Source of the DNA: Rhodobacter capsulatus
Lineage (GTDB): Bacteria > Pseudomonadota > Alphaproteobacteria > Rhodobacterales > Rhodobacteraceae
NCBI RefSeq assembly: GCF_005144475.1
Contig: NZ_SWJZ01000043.1
Location: 1 to 64,000 of the forward strand
Direction of reading: 5' to 3'
Length of the DNA: 64,000 nt
Notes under the pieces: generated by a model
The model's database searches: none
What the model was told of the DNA's origin: nothing
What the model saw: only the letters and a program-made list of their open reading frames with translations
Shown here: piece by piece, positions 25,392-35,344 of the stretch
Layout: the number at the start of each line of letters is the position of its first letter
Numbering within the stretch: position 1 is the first letter of the stretch
Made by a program: the position numbers and the translations under genes

Positions 25392-25498
25392 GCCCCGCAC
25401 ATAGGGCTTTCGGGCCCAGTACGCAACGGGGGCCGCAACGGGGCTTTGCCAAGCGGGCAGCCGCGGGCTAGGAAGGCGCAAACATCAGGAGAGTGAAC

Positions 25499-26308
25499 AT
25501 GGCAGACCTGCCGGGCATCGTGATCACGGGGATTTCGGGACGCATGGGGCGGATGCTGGCCGCGACGGTCGGCGCCTCGGACAAGGCACGGCTTGTCGGC
25601 GCGGTCGAGCGCGCGGGCCATGACTGGATCGGCCGCGATCTGGGCGAAGCTCTGGGCGGGCCGAAAACTGGCGTGACCGTGACCGATGATCCGCTGGAAG
25701 CCTTTGCCAGGGCGCAGGCGGTGATCGATTTCACCGCCCCCGCGGCGACGCTCGAATTCGCCCGTCTGGCCGCGCAGGCCCGCGCCGTGCATGTGATCGG
25801 CACGACGGGCTTCGAGAAAGAGCAGATCGCGGCGCTGGAACCCGCGTCGCGGCATTCGGTGCAGATCCGGGCGGGCAACATGAGCCTTGGCGTAAACCTG
25901 CTGACGAAACTGGCGAAGACCGTGGCGCAGGCACTTGATGCCGATTGGGACATCGAAGTGGTCGAGGCGCATCACAACCGCAAGGTCGATGCGCCCTCGG
26001 GCACGGCGCTGATGCTGGGCCAGGCCGCCGCCGCGGGCCGCGGCATCGACCTGGACGGCATGACCGAATCGGGTCGTCACGGCCTCACCGGCGCCCGGAA
26101 ACACGGCGCCATCGGCTTTTCGGCGATCCGCGGCGGCGACATCGTGGGCGAACATGACGTGATCTTCGCCGCGGCGGGGGAACGCATCGTGCTGCGCCAC
26201 ATCGCCACCGACCGCGCGATCTTCGCCCGCGGCGCGCTCAAGGCCGCGCTCTGGGGCCAGACCCAGAAACCCGGCCAATACGACATGCTCGACGTGCTGG
26301 GGATCTGA
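25499..26308 (+). CDS. dapB: 4-hydroxy-tetrahydrodipicolinate reductase
   Basis: 269 residues. DapB reduces 4-hydroxy-tetrahydrodipicolinate with NAD(P)H, the second step of the lysine/diaminopimelate branch. The Rossmann motif [10 protein letters not shown] is at the N-terminus and the substrate/catalytic motif [18 protein letters not shown] near residue 150. The ATG at 25499 has AGGAGAG six bases upstream; a GTG six bases earlier is possible. It is transcribed away from rbfA. A second gene of the pathway, dapD, lies in the same window at 59045-59872. Confidence 0.97.
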   Translation: MADLPGIVITGISGRMGRMLAATVGASDKARLVGAVERAGHDWIGRDLGEALGGPKTGVTVTDDPLEAFARAQAVIDFTAPAATLEFARLAAQARAVHVIGTTGFEKEQIAALEPASRHSVQIRAGNMSLGVNLLTKLAKTVAQALDADWDIEVVEAHHNRKVDAPSGTALMLGQAAAAGRGIDLDGMTESGRHGLTGARKHGAIGFSAIRGGDIVGEHDVIFAAAGERIVLRHIATDRAIFARGALKAALWGQTQKPGQYDMLDVLGI

Positions 26309-26326
26309 TCCCGCCCCCGCGCCTGA

Positions 26327-26379
26327 TTTCACCTTGGCGCAAATATCCTCGGGGGTCCGGGGGCAGACAGCCCCCGGCG
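26327..26379 (+). repeat. Dispersed 3'-end element, copy B
   Basis: TTTCACCTTGGCGCAAATAT (26327-26346), then CCTCGGGGGTCC and a perfect 8-bp hairpin CCGGGGGC/GCCCCCGG (26357-26364 with 26370-26377, 5-base loop). It lies between the convergent dapB and SDHAF4-like genes. Read on the minus strand it is a GC hairpin followed by ATATTTG, which is terminator-like. Confidence 0.75.
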
Positions 26380-26394
26380 TCGGGCACAGGCGCC

Positions 26395-26574
26395 TCAGAA
26401 GTCGATGGCGATGCCCTTTTTCTCCCAATCGCCAAAGCGCACCGGCTCGGGCCCGTCGCGACCGCCGAATTCCTTCGGCAAGTCCGCGGCCTTGGCGGCC
26501 TTGCGCCGCTCCTCGGCCTCGGCCAGCGCGCGCAGCGCGGCGGGGGGCAGATCCTTCGGGGCATCTTCGCGCAT
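26395..26574 (-). CDS. SDHAF4-like (DUF1674) protein
   Basis: 59 residues with the DUF1674/SDHAF4 signature at the C-terminus, PVRFGDWEKKGIAIDF, and a charged Ala/Lys/Glu-rich helix before it. The eukaryotic relative SDHAF4 (yeast Sdh8) shields the FAD-containing succinate dehydrogenase subunit during assembly, so the bacterial protein probably serves succinate dehydrogenase too, though no sdh gene is nearby. It is divergent from rsmB (79-base gap) and convergent with dapB. Confidence 0.85.
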   Translation of the reverse strand: MREDAPKDLPPAALRALAEAEERRKAAKAADLPKEFGGRDGPEPVRFGDWEKKGIAIDF

Positions 26575-26652
26575 CAAGGCCTCCGGCTTTGCGTTTCGGG
26601 TCGGGCCTGATATAGGCCGCCCCATCCACGGGAACAAGCAAGGGAAAGCGCC

Positions 26653-27918
26653 ATGGCTTCGATCGATCCGGCCCGCCGTGCGGCAGCGGCGCTTCTGTCC
26701 GGCGTGCTGCAGGAACGGCTGACCTTGGCCGAACAGGCGGGTGAACTGGCCGCGCTGGCGCCCGCCGACCGCGCCCGGGCGCAACGGATCGCGCTGGCCA
26801 CGCTGCGCAACCTGTCGCGCGCCGATGCGATGCTGAAACCGCATCTGCGCAAGGCGCCCCCCCCCGATCTGCATGCGCTCTTGCGCCTCGGCACGGTCGA
26901 GATCTGCGCGCTGGGCGAGGCCCCGCATGGCGTCACCGATGCGCTCGTTTCCCTGACCCGCTCGGGCGGGCAAAAGACCGAAGGCTTCGCCGGGCTGATC
27001 AATGCCGTGCTGCGCAAGATCGCCGCCGAGACCGAGCGCTGGGCGCGGCTCGATGCCCCCGCCCTGCCCGGCTGGCTGCGCGGGCGGCTGATGTCGGCTT
27101 ACGGCAAGGTCGCGGTGATGCGGATGGAGGCCGCGCATCTGGCGGGCGCCGCCACCGATCTGTCGGTGAAAGCCGATGCCGAGACCTGGGCCGGGAAACT
27201 GGGCGCCGTGCTGCTGCCCACCGGCACGCTGCGGCTGGCGCAGGCCGGGCAGATCACCGAACTTCCGGGCTATGCGACGGGCGACTGGTGGGTGCAGGAT
27301 GCCGCCGCCGCCCTGCCCGCGAAAGTGCTGAACGCGCAACCGGGCGAGCGCGTGCTCGATCTTTGCGCCGCGCCGGGCGGCAAGACGCTGCAACTGCTGG
27401 CCGCGGGCGCCGCTGTCACCGCGCTGGATGTTTCCGCCCCGCGTCTGGACCGGCTGGAAGAAAACCTCGCCCGCTGCGGGATGACGGCCGAAACCGTCGT
27501 CGCCGATGCGCTGGACTGGACCCCCGCGGCGCCCTTTGACGCGATCCTGCTGGATGCGCCCTGTTCCGCCACCGGCACGATTCGCCGCCACCCGGACCTG
27601 CCCTTCGTCAAGGATGCCAGCGGCATCAAGACCCTGGTCGCGCTGCAGGCGGCGCTGCTCGACCGGGCGCTGGGCTGGCTCAAACCCGGCGGGCGGCTGG
27701 TCTATGCCACCTGCTCGCTTCTGCCCGAGGAGGGCGAGGCGCAGATCGCCGCCGCCCTTGCCCGCCATCCGGGGCTGCAGATCCTGCCCGCGACGGTCCC
27801 GGGCCTTGATCCGGACTGGCGGACGGACACCGGCTGCCTGCGCCTGCGCCCCGATCTCTGGCCCGACTGCGGCGGGCTTGACGGCTTCTTCATCGCCGTG
27901 CTGCAGCGGCACGGCTGA
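26653..27918 (+). CDS. rsmB: 16S rRNA m5C methyltransferase (RsmB/NOL1-NOP2 family)
   Basis: 421 residues: an N-terminal NusB-like RNA-binding domain (about 1-135) and a C-terminal SAM-dependent cytosine-5 methyltransferase domain. The SAM site CAAPGGKTLQLL is near residue 237; the two catalytic cysteines lie in LDAPCSATGTIRRHPD and YATCSLLPEE. RsmB methylates C967 of 16S rRNA. The ATG has AAGGGAAAG before it. It leads the long plus-strand run; the next gene starts 95 bases later. Confidence 0.93.
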   Translation: MASIDPARRAAAALLSGVLQERLTLAEQAGELAALAPADRARAQRIALATLRNLSRADAMLKPHLRKAPPPDLHALLRLGTVEICALGEAPHGVTDALVSLTRSGGQKTEGFAGLINAVLRKIAAETERWARLDAPALPGWLRGRLMSAYGKVAVMRMEAAHLAGAATDLSVKADAETWAGKLGAVLLPTGTLRLAQAGQITELPGYATGDWWVQDAAAALPAKVLNAQPGERVLDLCAAPGGKTLQLLAAGAAVTALDVSAPRLDRLEENLARCGMTAETVVADALDWTPAAPFDAILLDAPCSATGTIRRHPDLPFVKDASGIKTLVALQAALLDRALGWLKPGGRLVYATCSLLPEEGEAQIAAALARHPGLQILPATVPGLDPDWRTDTGCLRLRPDLWPDCGGLDGFFIAVLQRHG

Positions 27919-28012
27919 CCGGCAAAACACCCGATGACAGGACCCCGGCGGGACTTTATTCTGCGCCAAAAGCGACAACAGGCATGACGGTTCACATTCA
28001 AGGGCGGGCAGG

Positions 28013-29773
28013 ATGACGGCGGGCAAGGGCAAATCCGCGCGGACCGGGTCGCGGGGGCGGCTGACGGGCCTCCTTGACCGGCTGGCGGCGCTGCGCGCCA
28101 CCACGGCCAGCCCCGCCACCGGCTTCGTCAGCCAGCCCGAGCCGCGCTCGATCGGCTCCTTTGCCCGCGGACGGCAGATGATCGCCGGGAATTTCCTTTT
28201 TGCCGGGTTTCTGGTCGAGGGGCCCGACCGCTCGATCTGGGATCTGCCCGTCCCCGACCCGAGCTTCGAGGAGGCGCTGCAGGGCTGCACCTGGCTTGAC
28301 GATCTGGCCGCGGTCGGCGACCGGCCCGCGCGGGAACGGGCACAGGCCTGGGTCTTCGACTGGATCGCCCGCTATGGCCGGGCCCGGGGGCCGGGCTGGA
28401 CCCCGGATCTGACCGGGCGGCGGCTGATCCGGCTGATCACCCACGCGCTTTTCCTGCTCAACGGCCGCGACAAGACCGAGGCGCAGGCGTTTTTCCGCAC
28501 CCTTGGCCAGCAGACGCTGTTTCTGGCGCGGCGCTGGCGCTCGGCCAGCCCCGGCCTGCCGCGGGTCGAGGCGCTGACCGGGCTGATCTATGCCAGCCTT
28601 GCGCTGACCGGGATGGAGCGCCATGCCGGCGCCGCGGCCGAGGCCCTGGCCGCCGAATGCACCGGGGACATCGACGCGGCAGGCGGCATTCCCACCCGCA
28701 ACCCCGAGGAATTGCTGGAAGTTCTGACCCTGCTTCTGTGGGCCGCCGATGCGATGACCGCGGCCGGGCGCACGCCTTTGCCCGCGCATCTGGCCGCGAT
28801 CGCGCGGATCGCGCCGACGTTGCGGACGCTGCGCCATGCCGATGGCGGGCTGGCGCGGTTTCATGGCGGCGGCCGCGGCGGCGAGGGGCGGCTGGATACG
28901 GCGCTGAACGCCTCCGGCACCCGCGCCGTGGCCCGGACCGGCCTGGCGATGGGCTTTGCCCGGCTGCATGCGGGCCGCAGCAGCCTGATCGTCGATGCGA
29001 GCGCCCCGCCCAAGGGCGCCGCCTCGGCCAATGCCCATGCCTCGACGCTGGCCTTTGAACTCACCTCGGGGCGCTGGCCCCTGATCGTCAGCTGCGGCTC
29101 GGGGGCGATGTTCGGCCCGGACTGGCACCGCGCCGGTCGCGCCACGCCCAGCCATTCGACGCTGGCGATCGAGGGCTATTCCTCGTCGCGCCTCGGCCCC
29201 GCCCGCCGCACCGGCGCGGCGATGCGGACCTGGTTGGAGGAAACGCCCTCGGAAGTCTGGATGCGCCCGGAAACCGACCCCGCCCGGCACGCGCTTTTCG
29301 GCCATGACGGCTATCTGCTCACCCACGGGCTGACCCATATCCGCGAGCTGGAGCTTGCCCCCGATGGCAACGCGCTGAAGGGGATGGACACGCTCGGCGC
29401 GATGACCAGCGCCGACAAGGCCCGGTTTGAAACCGTGTTTCAGGCCGATGCCCTGCGCGGCATCCCGTTTCAGATTCGCTTCCACATCCATCCCGAAGTC
29501 GATGCCACGCTCGACATGGGCGGCTGGGCGGTGTCGATGGCGCTCAAATCCGGGGAGATCTGGGTTTTCCGCTTTGACGGCCCGGTCGATCTGACGCTCG
29601 ATCCCTCGGTCTATCTGGAAAAGGGCCGCCTGCGCCCGCGGGCCACGCAACAAATCGTGCTTTCGGGCCGTTTGCAGGCGCCGATCCAGCAAATCGGCTG
29701 GACCTTGGCCAAGGCTCAGGATACCCCCGGCGCCAATCAGGGCGAGCCCCGGCCGCCCGTTCCCGCTCCCTGA
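28013..29773 (+). CDS. Heparinase II/III-like protein
   Basis: 586 residues resembling heparinase II/III family polysaccharide lyases: an all-helical N-terminal half (helical toroid, about residues 40-330) and a C-terminal beta-rich half that starts about GRSSLIVDASAPPKGAASAN and includes HASTLAFEL and SHSTLAIEGYSSS, the conserved His-containing segments of the domain. There is no signal peptide, unlike secreted lyases. Such genes occur next to purH in many Rhodobacteraceae; the substrate is unknown, and a role on an intracellular or periplasmic uronic-acid glycan is speculative. The ATG is preceded by GGGCAGG. Confidence 0.8.
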   Translation: MTAGKGKSARTGSRGRLTGLLDRLAALRATTASPATGFVSQPEPRSIGSFARGRQMIAGNFLFAGFLVEGPDRSIWDLPVPDPSFEEALQGCTWLDDLAAVGDRPARERAQAWVFDWIARYGRARGPGWTPDLTGRRLIRLITHALFLLNGRDKTEAQAFFRTLGQQTLFLARRWRSASPGLPRVEALTGLIYASLALTGMERHAGAAAEALAAECTGDIDAAGGIPTRNPEELLEVLTLLLWAADAMTAAGRTPLPAHLAAIARIAPTLRTLRHADGGLARFHGGGRGGEGRLDTALNASGTRAVARTGLAMGFARLHAGRSSLIVDASAPPKGAASANAHASTLAFELTSGRWPLIVSCGSGAMFGPDWHRAGRATPSHSTLAIEGYSSSRLGPARRTGAAMRTWLEETPSEVWMRPETDPARHALFGHDGYLLTHGLTHIRELELAPDGNALKGMDTLGAMTSADKARFETVFQADALRGIPFQIRFHIHPEVDATLDMGGWAVSMALKSGEIWVFRFDGPVDLTLDPSVYLEKGRLRPRATQQIVLSGRLQAPIQQIGWTLAKAQDTPGANQGEPRPPVPAP

Positions 29774-29812
29774 CCACGGGCCGCGACGGCCCTTGCAAAG
29801 AAGGAAAGTCCC

Positions 29813-31399
29813 GTGACCCATCCCGTTCCGCTCACCCGTGCGCTGCTTTCGGTGTCCGACAAGACCGGTCTGGTCGATTTCGCCCGCGCGCTGGCCGCCC
29901 GCGGGGTCGAGCTGCTCTCGACCGGCGGCACCGCCAAGACGCTGCGCGAGGCGGGACTTTCGGTGCGCGACGTGGCCGAGGTGACCGGTTTCCCCGAGAT
30001 GATGGATGGCCGCGTGAAGACGCTGCACCCGAAGGTGCATGGCGGTCTTCTGGCGCTGCGTGACAACACCGAACACCTGACCGCGATGGAAACCCATGGC
30101 ATCGAGGTGATCGATCTGCTCGTCGTCAACCTTTACCCGTTCGAGGCCACCGTGGCCAAGGGCGCCGCCTATGACGACTGCATCGAGAATATCGACATCG
30201 GCGGCCCGGCGATGATCCGCGCCGCGTCGAAGAACCATGCCTTCGTCGCCACCGTGGTCGATGTCGAGGATTACGCCGCCGTTCTGGCGGAACTGGATGC
30301 CAACGACGGCAAGACCACCTTCGCCTTCCGGCAGCGGCTGGCGCAGATCGCCTATGCCCGCACCGCGGCCTATGATGCCGCCGTGTCCACCTGGATGGCG
30401 CAGGCGATCGGCGCGGAGGCCCCGCGCCGCCGCGCCTTTGCCGGGACGCTCGCGCAGACCCTGCGCTATGGCGAAAACCCGCATCAATCGGCCGCCTTCT
30501 ATCTGGATGGCTCGGCCCGCCCGGGCGTCGCCACGGCGCAGCAGCATCAGGGCAAGGAACTGAGCTACAACAACATCAACGACACCGATGCGGCCTTTGA
30601 GCTGGTGGCGGAATTCCCGACCGAGGCCCCGGCCTGCGCGATCATCAAGCACGCCAACCCCTGCGGCGTGGCGACCGGCAAGACGATGCTCGAGGCCTAC
30701 ACCCGGGCGTTTGATTGCGACCGCACCTCGGCCTTTGGCGGCATCATCGCGCTGAACCAGACCCTTGACGCCGCGACGGCGGAAGAGATCTGCAAGATCT
30801 TCACCGAAGTCGTGATCGCCCCCGCGGCCTCCGACGAGGCGAAGGCGATCTTCGCCGCGAAAAAGAACCTGCGCCTGCTGACGACCGGGGCGCTTCCCGA
30901 CCCGAAAGCCGCGATCACCAGCTTCCGCCAGGTCGCGGGCGGCTTCCTGGTGCAGGGCAAGGACAATGGCGCGATCACGCTCGATGATCTGAAGGTCGTC
31001 ACCAAACGCGCGCCGAGCGAACAGGAGCTGAAAGACCTGCTCTTTGCCTGGAAGGTCGCGAAACACGTCAAGTCGAATGCGATCATCTATGTGCGTGACG
31101 GCGCCACCGTCGGCGTCGGCGCGGGGCAGATGAGCCGCGTCGACAGCACCCGGATCGCCGCCCGCAAGGCCGAGGACATGGCCGAGGTGATGGGCCTGCC
31201 CGCGCCGCTGACCAAGGGGTCGGTCGTTGCCTCTGACGCCTTCTTCCCCTTTGCCGACGGTCTGATCACCGCGGCCGAGGCAGGCGCGACGGCGATCATC
31301 CAGCCCGGCGGTTCGATGCGCGATCAGGACGTGATCGACGCCGCGAACGAACGCGGCCTCGCCATGGTCTTCACCGGCATGCGCCACTTCCGGCACTGA
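29813..31399 (+). CDS. purH: Bifunctional AICAR transformylase / IMP cyclohydrolase
   Basis: 528 residues, standard. PurH carries out the last two steps of de novo purine synthesis: formylation of AICAR with 10-formyl-THF and ring closure to IMP. The N-terminal MGS-like cyclohydrolase domain ([53 protein letters not shown]) is followed by the transformylase domain with [14 protein letters not shown] and [11 protein letters not shown]. The start is GTG (29813) with AAGGAAAG upstream. It is followed after six bases by lspA, so the two are likely cotranscribed. Confidence 0.98.
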   Translation: MTHPVPLTRALLSVSDKTGLVDFARALAARGVELLSTGGTAKTLREAGLSVRDVAEVTGFPEMMDGRVKTLHPKVHGGLLALRDNTEHLTAMETHGIEVIDLLVVNLYPFEATVAKGAAYDDCIENIDIGGPAMIRAASKNHAFVATVVDVEDYAAVLAELDANDGKTTFAFRQRLAQIAYARTAAYDAAVSTWMAQAIGAEAPRRRAFAGTLAQTLRYGENPHQSAAFYLDGSARPGVATAQQHQGKELSYNNINDTDAAFELVAEFPTEAPACAIIKHANPCGVATGKTMLEAYTRAFDCDRTSAFGGIIALNQTLDAATAEEICKIFTEVVIAPAASDEAKAIFAAKKNLRLLTTGALPDPKAAITSFRQVAGGFLVQGKDNGAITLDDLKVVTKRAPSEQELKDLLFAWKVAKHVKSNAIIYVRDGATVGVGAGQMSRVDSTRIAARKAEDMAEVMGLPAPLTKGSVVASDAFFPFADGLITAAEAGATAIIQPGGSMRDQDVIDAANERGLAMVFTGMRHFRH

Positions 31400-31405
31400 G
31401 GCATC

Positions 31406-31882
31406 ATGCGACTGATGGCGCGGTTTGCGGCGGCGGTGCTGCTGCTCGATCAGGTGACGAAATTCATCGTCGTGCAATGGATCGGGCTCGACCGGATCGG
31501 CCAGATGGCGGTGCTGCCGCCCTGGTTCAACCTGCGCATGGCGTGGAACCGGGGCATCAACTTCGGCCTGTTCTCGGGCGAGGATGACATCACCCGCTGG
31601 GCCCTGGTCGTGATGGCGCTCGCCATCTCGGCCTGGGTCTGGCACTGGGTCAGCCGCCATCCGCAGGGGCTGCGCGGGCAGGTCGCCGCGGGGCTTTTGA
31701 TCGGCGGGGCGCTGGGCAATGTGATCGACCGCATCGCCTATGGCGCGGTGGCCGATTTCCTCAATGTCTCGACACCGTTCTGGGACAACCCGTTTTCCTT
31801 CAACGTCGCCGATATCGCCATCTTCCTCGGCGCGGCGGGGCTGGTGCTGTTCACCGGCGAGGGCAAGTCCGGCCGGGCGTGA
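31406..31882 (+). CDS. lspA: Lipoprotein signal peptidase (SPase II)
   Basis: 158 residues, four transmembrane segments. LspA is the inner-membrane aspartyl protease that cuts prolipoproteins before the diacylglyceryl cysteine. Conserved blocks are visible: LLLDQVTKF near the N-terminus, NRGINFGLF, and the two catalytic-Asp motifs GNVIDRIAYGAVADFLNV and FNVADIAI. The window also encodes several of its likely substrates (lipobox proteins at 31950, 43332, 46530 and 57091-58350). It is six bases after purH and 67 before the DUF3035 lipoprotein. Confidence 0.96.
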   Translation: MRLMARFAAAVLLLDQVTKFIVVQWIGLDRIGQMAVLPPWFNLRMAWNRGINFGLFSGEDDITRWALVVMALAISAWVWHWVSRHPQGLRGQVAAGLLIGGALGNVIDRIAYGAVADFLNVSTPFWDNPFSFNVADIAIFLGAAGLVLFTGEGKSGRA

Positions 31883-31949
31883 GTGCCTTTGGGACGTGAC
31901 GTGCGGACGGTGATAGGCTAAGACGGGGCAAACGGCGATGGAGTGCTGC

Positions 31950-32504
31950 ATGCGATCGGTGTCTGGAACGCTCGGGATTGCGCTGGTGACGGCGCTGGCC
32001 CTTGGCGGCTGCGGCGGCGCGAAGGACAAACAGCCCGAGCTGATGCACCTGCGGTCCTCGACCTCGGGGCCGGATGAATTCGGCATCCTGCCGACCAAGC
32101 CCCTTGCCATGCCTGACAGCCTGACCGAGCTGCCCGCGCCGACGCCGGGGGGCGCGAACATCACCGATCCGACGCCGCAGGCCGATGCCGTCGCGGCGCT
32201 GGGCGGCGATCCCGCCCGCGTGACCGGCACCGGCCGCGCCACCGGCGATGGCGGTCTGCTGGGCCATTCGGGGCGGTTCGGCACCGAAGCCGCGATCCGC
32301 GACCGGCTCGCCGCCGAGGATCTGGAATGGCGGCGCCAGCATGACGGCCGGTTGCTGGAACGGCTGTTCAACATCAACGTCTATCTCAAGGCCTATGCGC
32401 CGATGTCGCTTGACCAGCAGGCCGAGCTGGAGCGCTGGCGGCAGCAGGGTCTGCGCACCCCCGCCGCACCGCCCTCGGGCACGGCGCAGGAGGCGTTGCC
32501 GTAA
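31950..32504 (+). CDS. DUF3035 lipoprotein
   Basis: 184 residues with a lipoprotein signal peptide whose lipobox LGGC places the lipidated Cys at residue 21. The rest is the DUF3035 family domain (PDEFGILPTKPLAMPDSLTE, then a helical region with DLEWRRQHDGRLLERLFN). Function unknown; it is common in Rhodobacteraceae next to lspA and M16 peptidases, which suggests outer-membrane quality control or assembly. The start at 31950 has GGAG six bases upstream and is preferred over the ATG 12 bases earlier. Confidence 0.85.
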   Translation: MRSVSGTLGIALVTALALGGCGGAKDKQPELMHLRSSTSGPDEFGILPTKPLAMPDSLTELPAPTPGGANITDPTPQADAVAALGGDPARVTGTGRATGDGGLLGHSGRFGTEAAIRDRLAAEDLEWRRQHDGRLLERLFNINVYLKAYAPMSLDQQAELERWRQQGLRTPAAPPSGTAQEALP

Positions 32505-32594
32505 CGGCCGATCAAACCTGCGTCAGTCCCGCACCGTCACGGTTGTCTGTTGCGGCTGCGGCGTTACCCTGACGACAGATCGACGGAGGTGCTC

Positions 32595-33983
32595 ATGCGC
32601 ACGATGCTTGCCGGATTGTTCCTGACGGCGACGGCTTTTGGCGCGTCAGCCGCGCCGGTGACCCATTTTACCCTGGAGAACGGGCTTGAGGCCGTGGTGA
32701 TCGAGGATCACCGCGCCCCGGTCGTGGTGCAGATGGTCTGGTACAGGGCCGGATCGGCCGACGAGGTCCGCGGCAAGTCGGGCATCGCCCATTACCTGGA
32801 ACATCTGATGTTCAAGGGCACCGACACGCTGGCCCCGGGCGAATTGTCCAAGGTCGTGGCGGCGAATGGCGGCTCGGACAATGCCTTCACCAGCTATGAT
32901 TACACCGCCTATTACCAGCGCATCGCCGCCGACCGGCTGGAACTGGTGATGCAGATGGAAGCCGACCGGATGCGCAACCTGCGCATCTCGCCCGATGACT
33001 GGAAGACCGAACGCGAGGTGATTCTGGAGGAACGCGCCCAGCGCACCGACAGCGATCCTTCGGCGCTGCTGAGCGAACAGATGCGGGCGGCGCAATTCCT
33101 CAACAGCCCCTATGGCACGCCGGTGATCGGCTGGCGTCAGGAGATGGAGGAGCTGACCCGCGAGGACGCGCTGGCCTGGTATCGGCGCTATTATGCGCCG
33201 AATGATGCCGTGCTGGTGGTGGCGGGCGACGTGACGCCCGATCAGGTGAAGGCGCTGGCGACGAAATATTACGGCCCGCTGGCCCCGTCCCAGGACATCC
33301 CGCCGCGTGTCCGCCCGCAGGAGCCGCCGCAGCTCGCTGCCCGGCGCATGGTGTTTCGCGATGCCCGCATCGCCCAGCCCTATGTGATGCGCAGCTATCT
33401 GGCCCCCGAACGCGATCCGGGCGATCAGAAACAGGCCGCGGCGCTGACGATTCTGGCGGAGCTGCTGGGCGGCAACATGGCGACCTCGGTTCTGGGGCGC
33501 AAACTGGTGTTCGAGGCGGGCGATGCGATCCATGTCTCGGCGGGCTATGACGGCATGTCGATCGACAAGACCACTTTCACGCTGGCGGTGATGCCCGCGA
33601 AAGATGTCGACCTGCCCAGTGCGGAAGCCGCGCTGGACAAGGCTTTGGCCGATTTCCTCACCGACGGCATCGACCCGGCACAGTTCGAGCGCATCCGCAC
33701 GCAGATCCGCGCCAGCCAGATCTATGAACAGGACGACACCGAGGCGCTGGCGCAGCGCTATGGCGAGGCGCTGGCCTCGGGCTTTTCCGTCGCTGATGTC
33801 GCGGCCTGGCCCGAGGTGCTGATGTCGGTCACCCCCGACGACGTGATGGCCGCCGCCACGGCGCTGTTCGATCCGGCGGGCTCGGTGACGGTCTTTGCCG
33901 AAACCGCGGGCGGCGGCGGCGCGCCGGTTTCCGCCGCCCCCGCCCCCGTCGCACCCGTCCTGACCCCGGAGGCCACGCAATGA
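32595..33983 (+). CDS. M16 family zinc peptidase, catalytic member
   Basis: 462 residues with a signal peptide (cleavage near Ala20). The inverted zinc-protease motif HYLEH is at residues 66-70, with the downstream ligand in the TEREVILEERAQR stretch, so this member should be active. It has the two-domain M16 fold (N-terminal catalytic, C-terminal inactive homologous half). Expected location is the periplasm. The start at 32595 has a perfect GGAGGTG; an earlier Met lies upstream. It overlaps the next gene by four bases, and the two products likely form a heterodimer like mitochondrial processing peptidase. Confidence 0.93.
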   Translation: MRTMLAGLFLTATAFGASAAPVTHFTLENGLEAVVIEDHRAPVVVQMVWYRAGSADEVRGKSGIAHYLEHLMFKGTDTLAPGELSKVVAANGGSDNAFTSYDYTAYYQRIAADRLELVMQMEADRMRNLRISPDDWKTEREVILEERAQRTDSDPSALLSEQMRAAQFLNSPYGTPVIGWRQEMEELTREDALAWYRRYYAPNDAVLVVAGDVTPDQVKALATKYYGPLAPSQDIPPRVRPQEPPQLAARRMVFRDARIAQPYVMRSYLAPERDPGDQKQAAALTILAELLGGNMATSVLGRKLVFEAGDAIHVSAGYDGMSIDKTTFTLAVMPAKDVDLPSAEAALDKALADFLTDGIDPAQFERIRTQIRASQIYEQDDTEALAQRYGEALASGFSVADVAAWPEVLMSVTPDDVMAAATALFDPAGSVTVFAETAGGGGAPVSAAPAPVAPVLTPEATQ

Positions 33984-35296
33984 TCCTTCGCGCCCCGTTT
34001 CGCCTGCTTGCCGCGCTTGCCCTGACGGTCCTCTCCGTCCTGCCCGCCGCGGCGATCGAGATCACCGAGGTCACCTCGCCCGGCGGCATCAGGGCCTGGC
34101 TGGTCGAGGCGCATGACATCCCCTTCACCGCGCTGGAAATCCGCTTTCGCGGCGGGGCGAGCCTCGATGAGCCGGGCAAGCGCGGTGCCACCAACCTGAT
34201 GACGGCGACGCTGGAAGAGGGCTCGGCCGATCTGGACAGCCAGGGCTTTGCCGCGGCGCAGGAGGCCCTTGCCGCCAGTTTCAAATTCGACATCGACGAT
34301 GACACGCTGAGCATCTCCGCCCGGATGCTTACCGAAAACCGCGACAAGGCGGTCGATCTTTTGCACGGCGCGCTGACGGATCCGCATTTCGATCAGGCCT
34401 CGGTCGATCGGGTGCGCGGGCAGGTGCTGTCGATCATCGCCTCGGAAACGCAGGATCCGCAGGCGCTTGCGGGCGAGGCCTTCCGCAAGCTGGCTTATGG
34501 TGATCATCCCTATGGCACCTCGCTGAACGGCACGCTTGACAGCGTGCAGGCGCTGACCCGCGAGGACATGTTCACCGCCAAGGCCCGGGTGATGGCCCGC
34601 GACCGGCTGGTGGTTTCGGCGGTGGGCGACATCACCCCCGCCGATCTGGGCCCGCTGCTCGACAAGCTTCTGGGCGAGCTGCCCGCCACCGGTGCGCCCC
34701 TGCCGCCGCGCGCAAATCTGACCCTGACCGGCGGCGTGACCGTCGTTCCCTTCGACACGCCGCAGGCGACGGTGATCTTTGGCGAACAGGGTCTGGCGAT
34801 GTCGGACCCGGATTTCTTCCCCGCCTATGTCTTCAACGAGATCCTCGGCGCGGGCGGGTTTTCCTCGCGGCTGATGGAGGAGGTGCGGGAAAAGCGCGGC
34901 CTGACCTATGGCATCTACACCTATCTGGTGCCGAAGGATCTGGCCGAGACCTGGCAGGGCAGCTTCTCCTCGGCCAATGGCAAGGTGGCGGAAGCGATCG
35001 AGATCGTGAAGGCGGAATGGGCCAGGGCCGCGACGGGCAAGGTCACGGACCGCGAACTGGCCGATGCCAAGACCTATCTGACCGGCGCCTATCCTTTGCG
35101 CTTTGACGGCAACGGCAATATCGCCGACATTCTGGCGGGCATGCAGCTGAACGGCCTGCCGGTCGATTACATCAACAGCCGCAACGACCGGGTCAATGCG
35201 GTGACCAAGGCCGACATCGCCCGCGTGGCGCAGCGGCTGATCAAGGCCGAGGGGCTGCGCTTTGTCGTCGTCGGCCAGCCCGAGGGGCTGAAGTAA
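33980..35296 (+). CDS. M16 family peptidase-like protein, non-catalytic member
   Basis: 438 residues with a signal peptide (about 25 residues, ending AAA). It aligns in layout with the preceding M16 peptidase, but the HxxEH motif is missing: the equivalent segment reads RGATNLMTATLEEGSA. The second half retains the glycine-rich loop GAGGFSSRLMEEVREKRGLTYGIYTY (two parts). M16 proteins of this kind are partner subunits that shape the substrate chamber. The ATGA overlap with the catalytic gene implies equal synthesis. The gene is followed by mutL after 48 bases. Confidence 0.92.
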   Translation: MILRAPFRLLAALALTVLSVLPAAAIEITEVTSPGGIRAWLVEAHDIPFTALEIRFRGGASLDEPGKRGATNLMTATLEEGSADLDSQGFAAAQEALAASFKFDIDDDTLSISARMLTENRDKAVDLLHGALTDPHFDQASVDRVRGQVLSIIASETQDPQALAGEAFRKLAYGDHPYGTSLNGTLDSVQALTREDMFTAKARVMARDRLVVSAVGDITPADLGPLLDKLLGELPATGAPLPPRANLTLTGGVTVVPFDTPQATVIFGEQGLAMSDPDFFPAYVFNEILGAGGFSSRLMEEVREKRGLTYGIYTYLVPKDLAETWQGSFSSANGKVAEAIEIVKAEWARAATGKVTDRELADAKTYLTGAYPLRFDGNGNIADILAGMQLNGLPVDYINSRNDRVNAVTKADIARVAQRLIKAEGLRFVVVGQPEGLK

Positions 35297-35344
35297 GCCC
35301 CGAATCTGTTGGGCTCGGTTTCGGGCTGTGCTATCCCTTGTGGC

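Noticed and set aside
27998-32377. A 1459-codon minus-strand open frame
   Set aside because: It lies opposite the heparinase-like gene, purH, lspA and the DUF3035 gene, all of which are clearly real; the translation is low-complexity.
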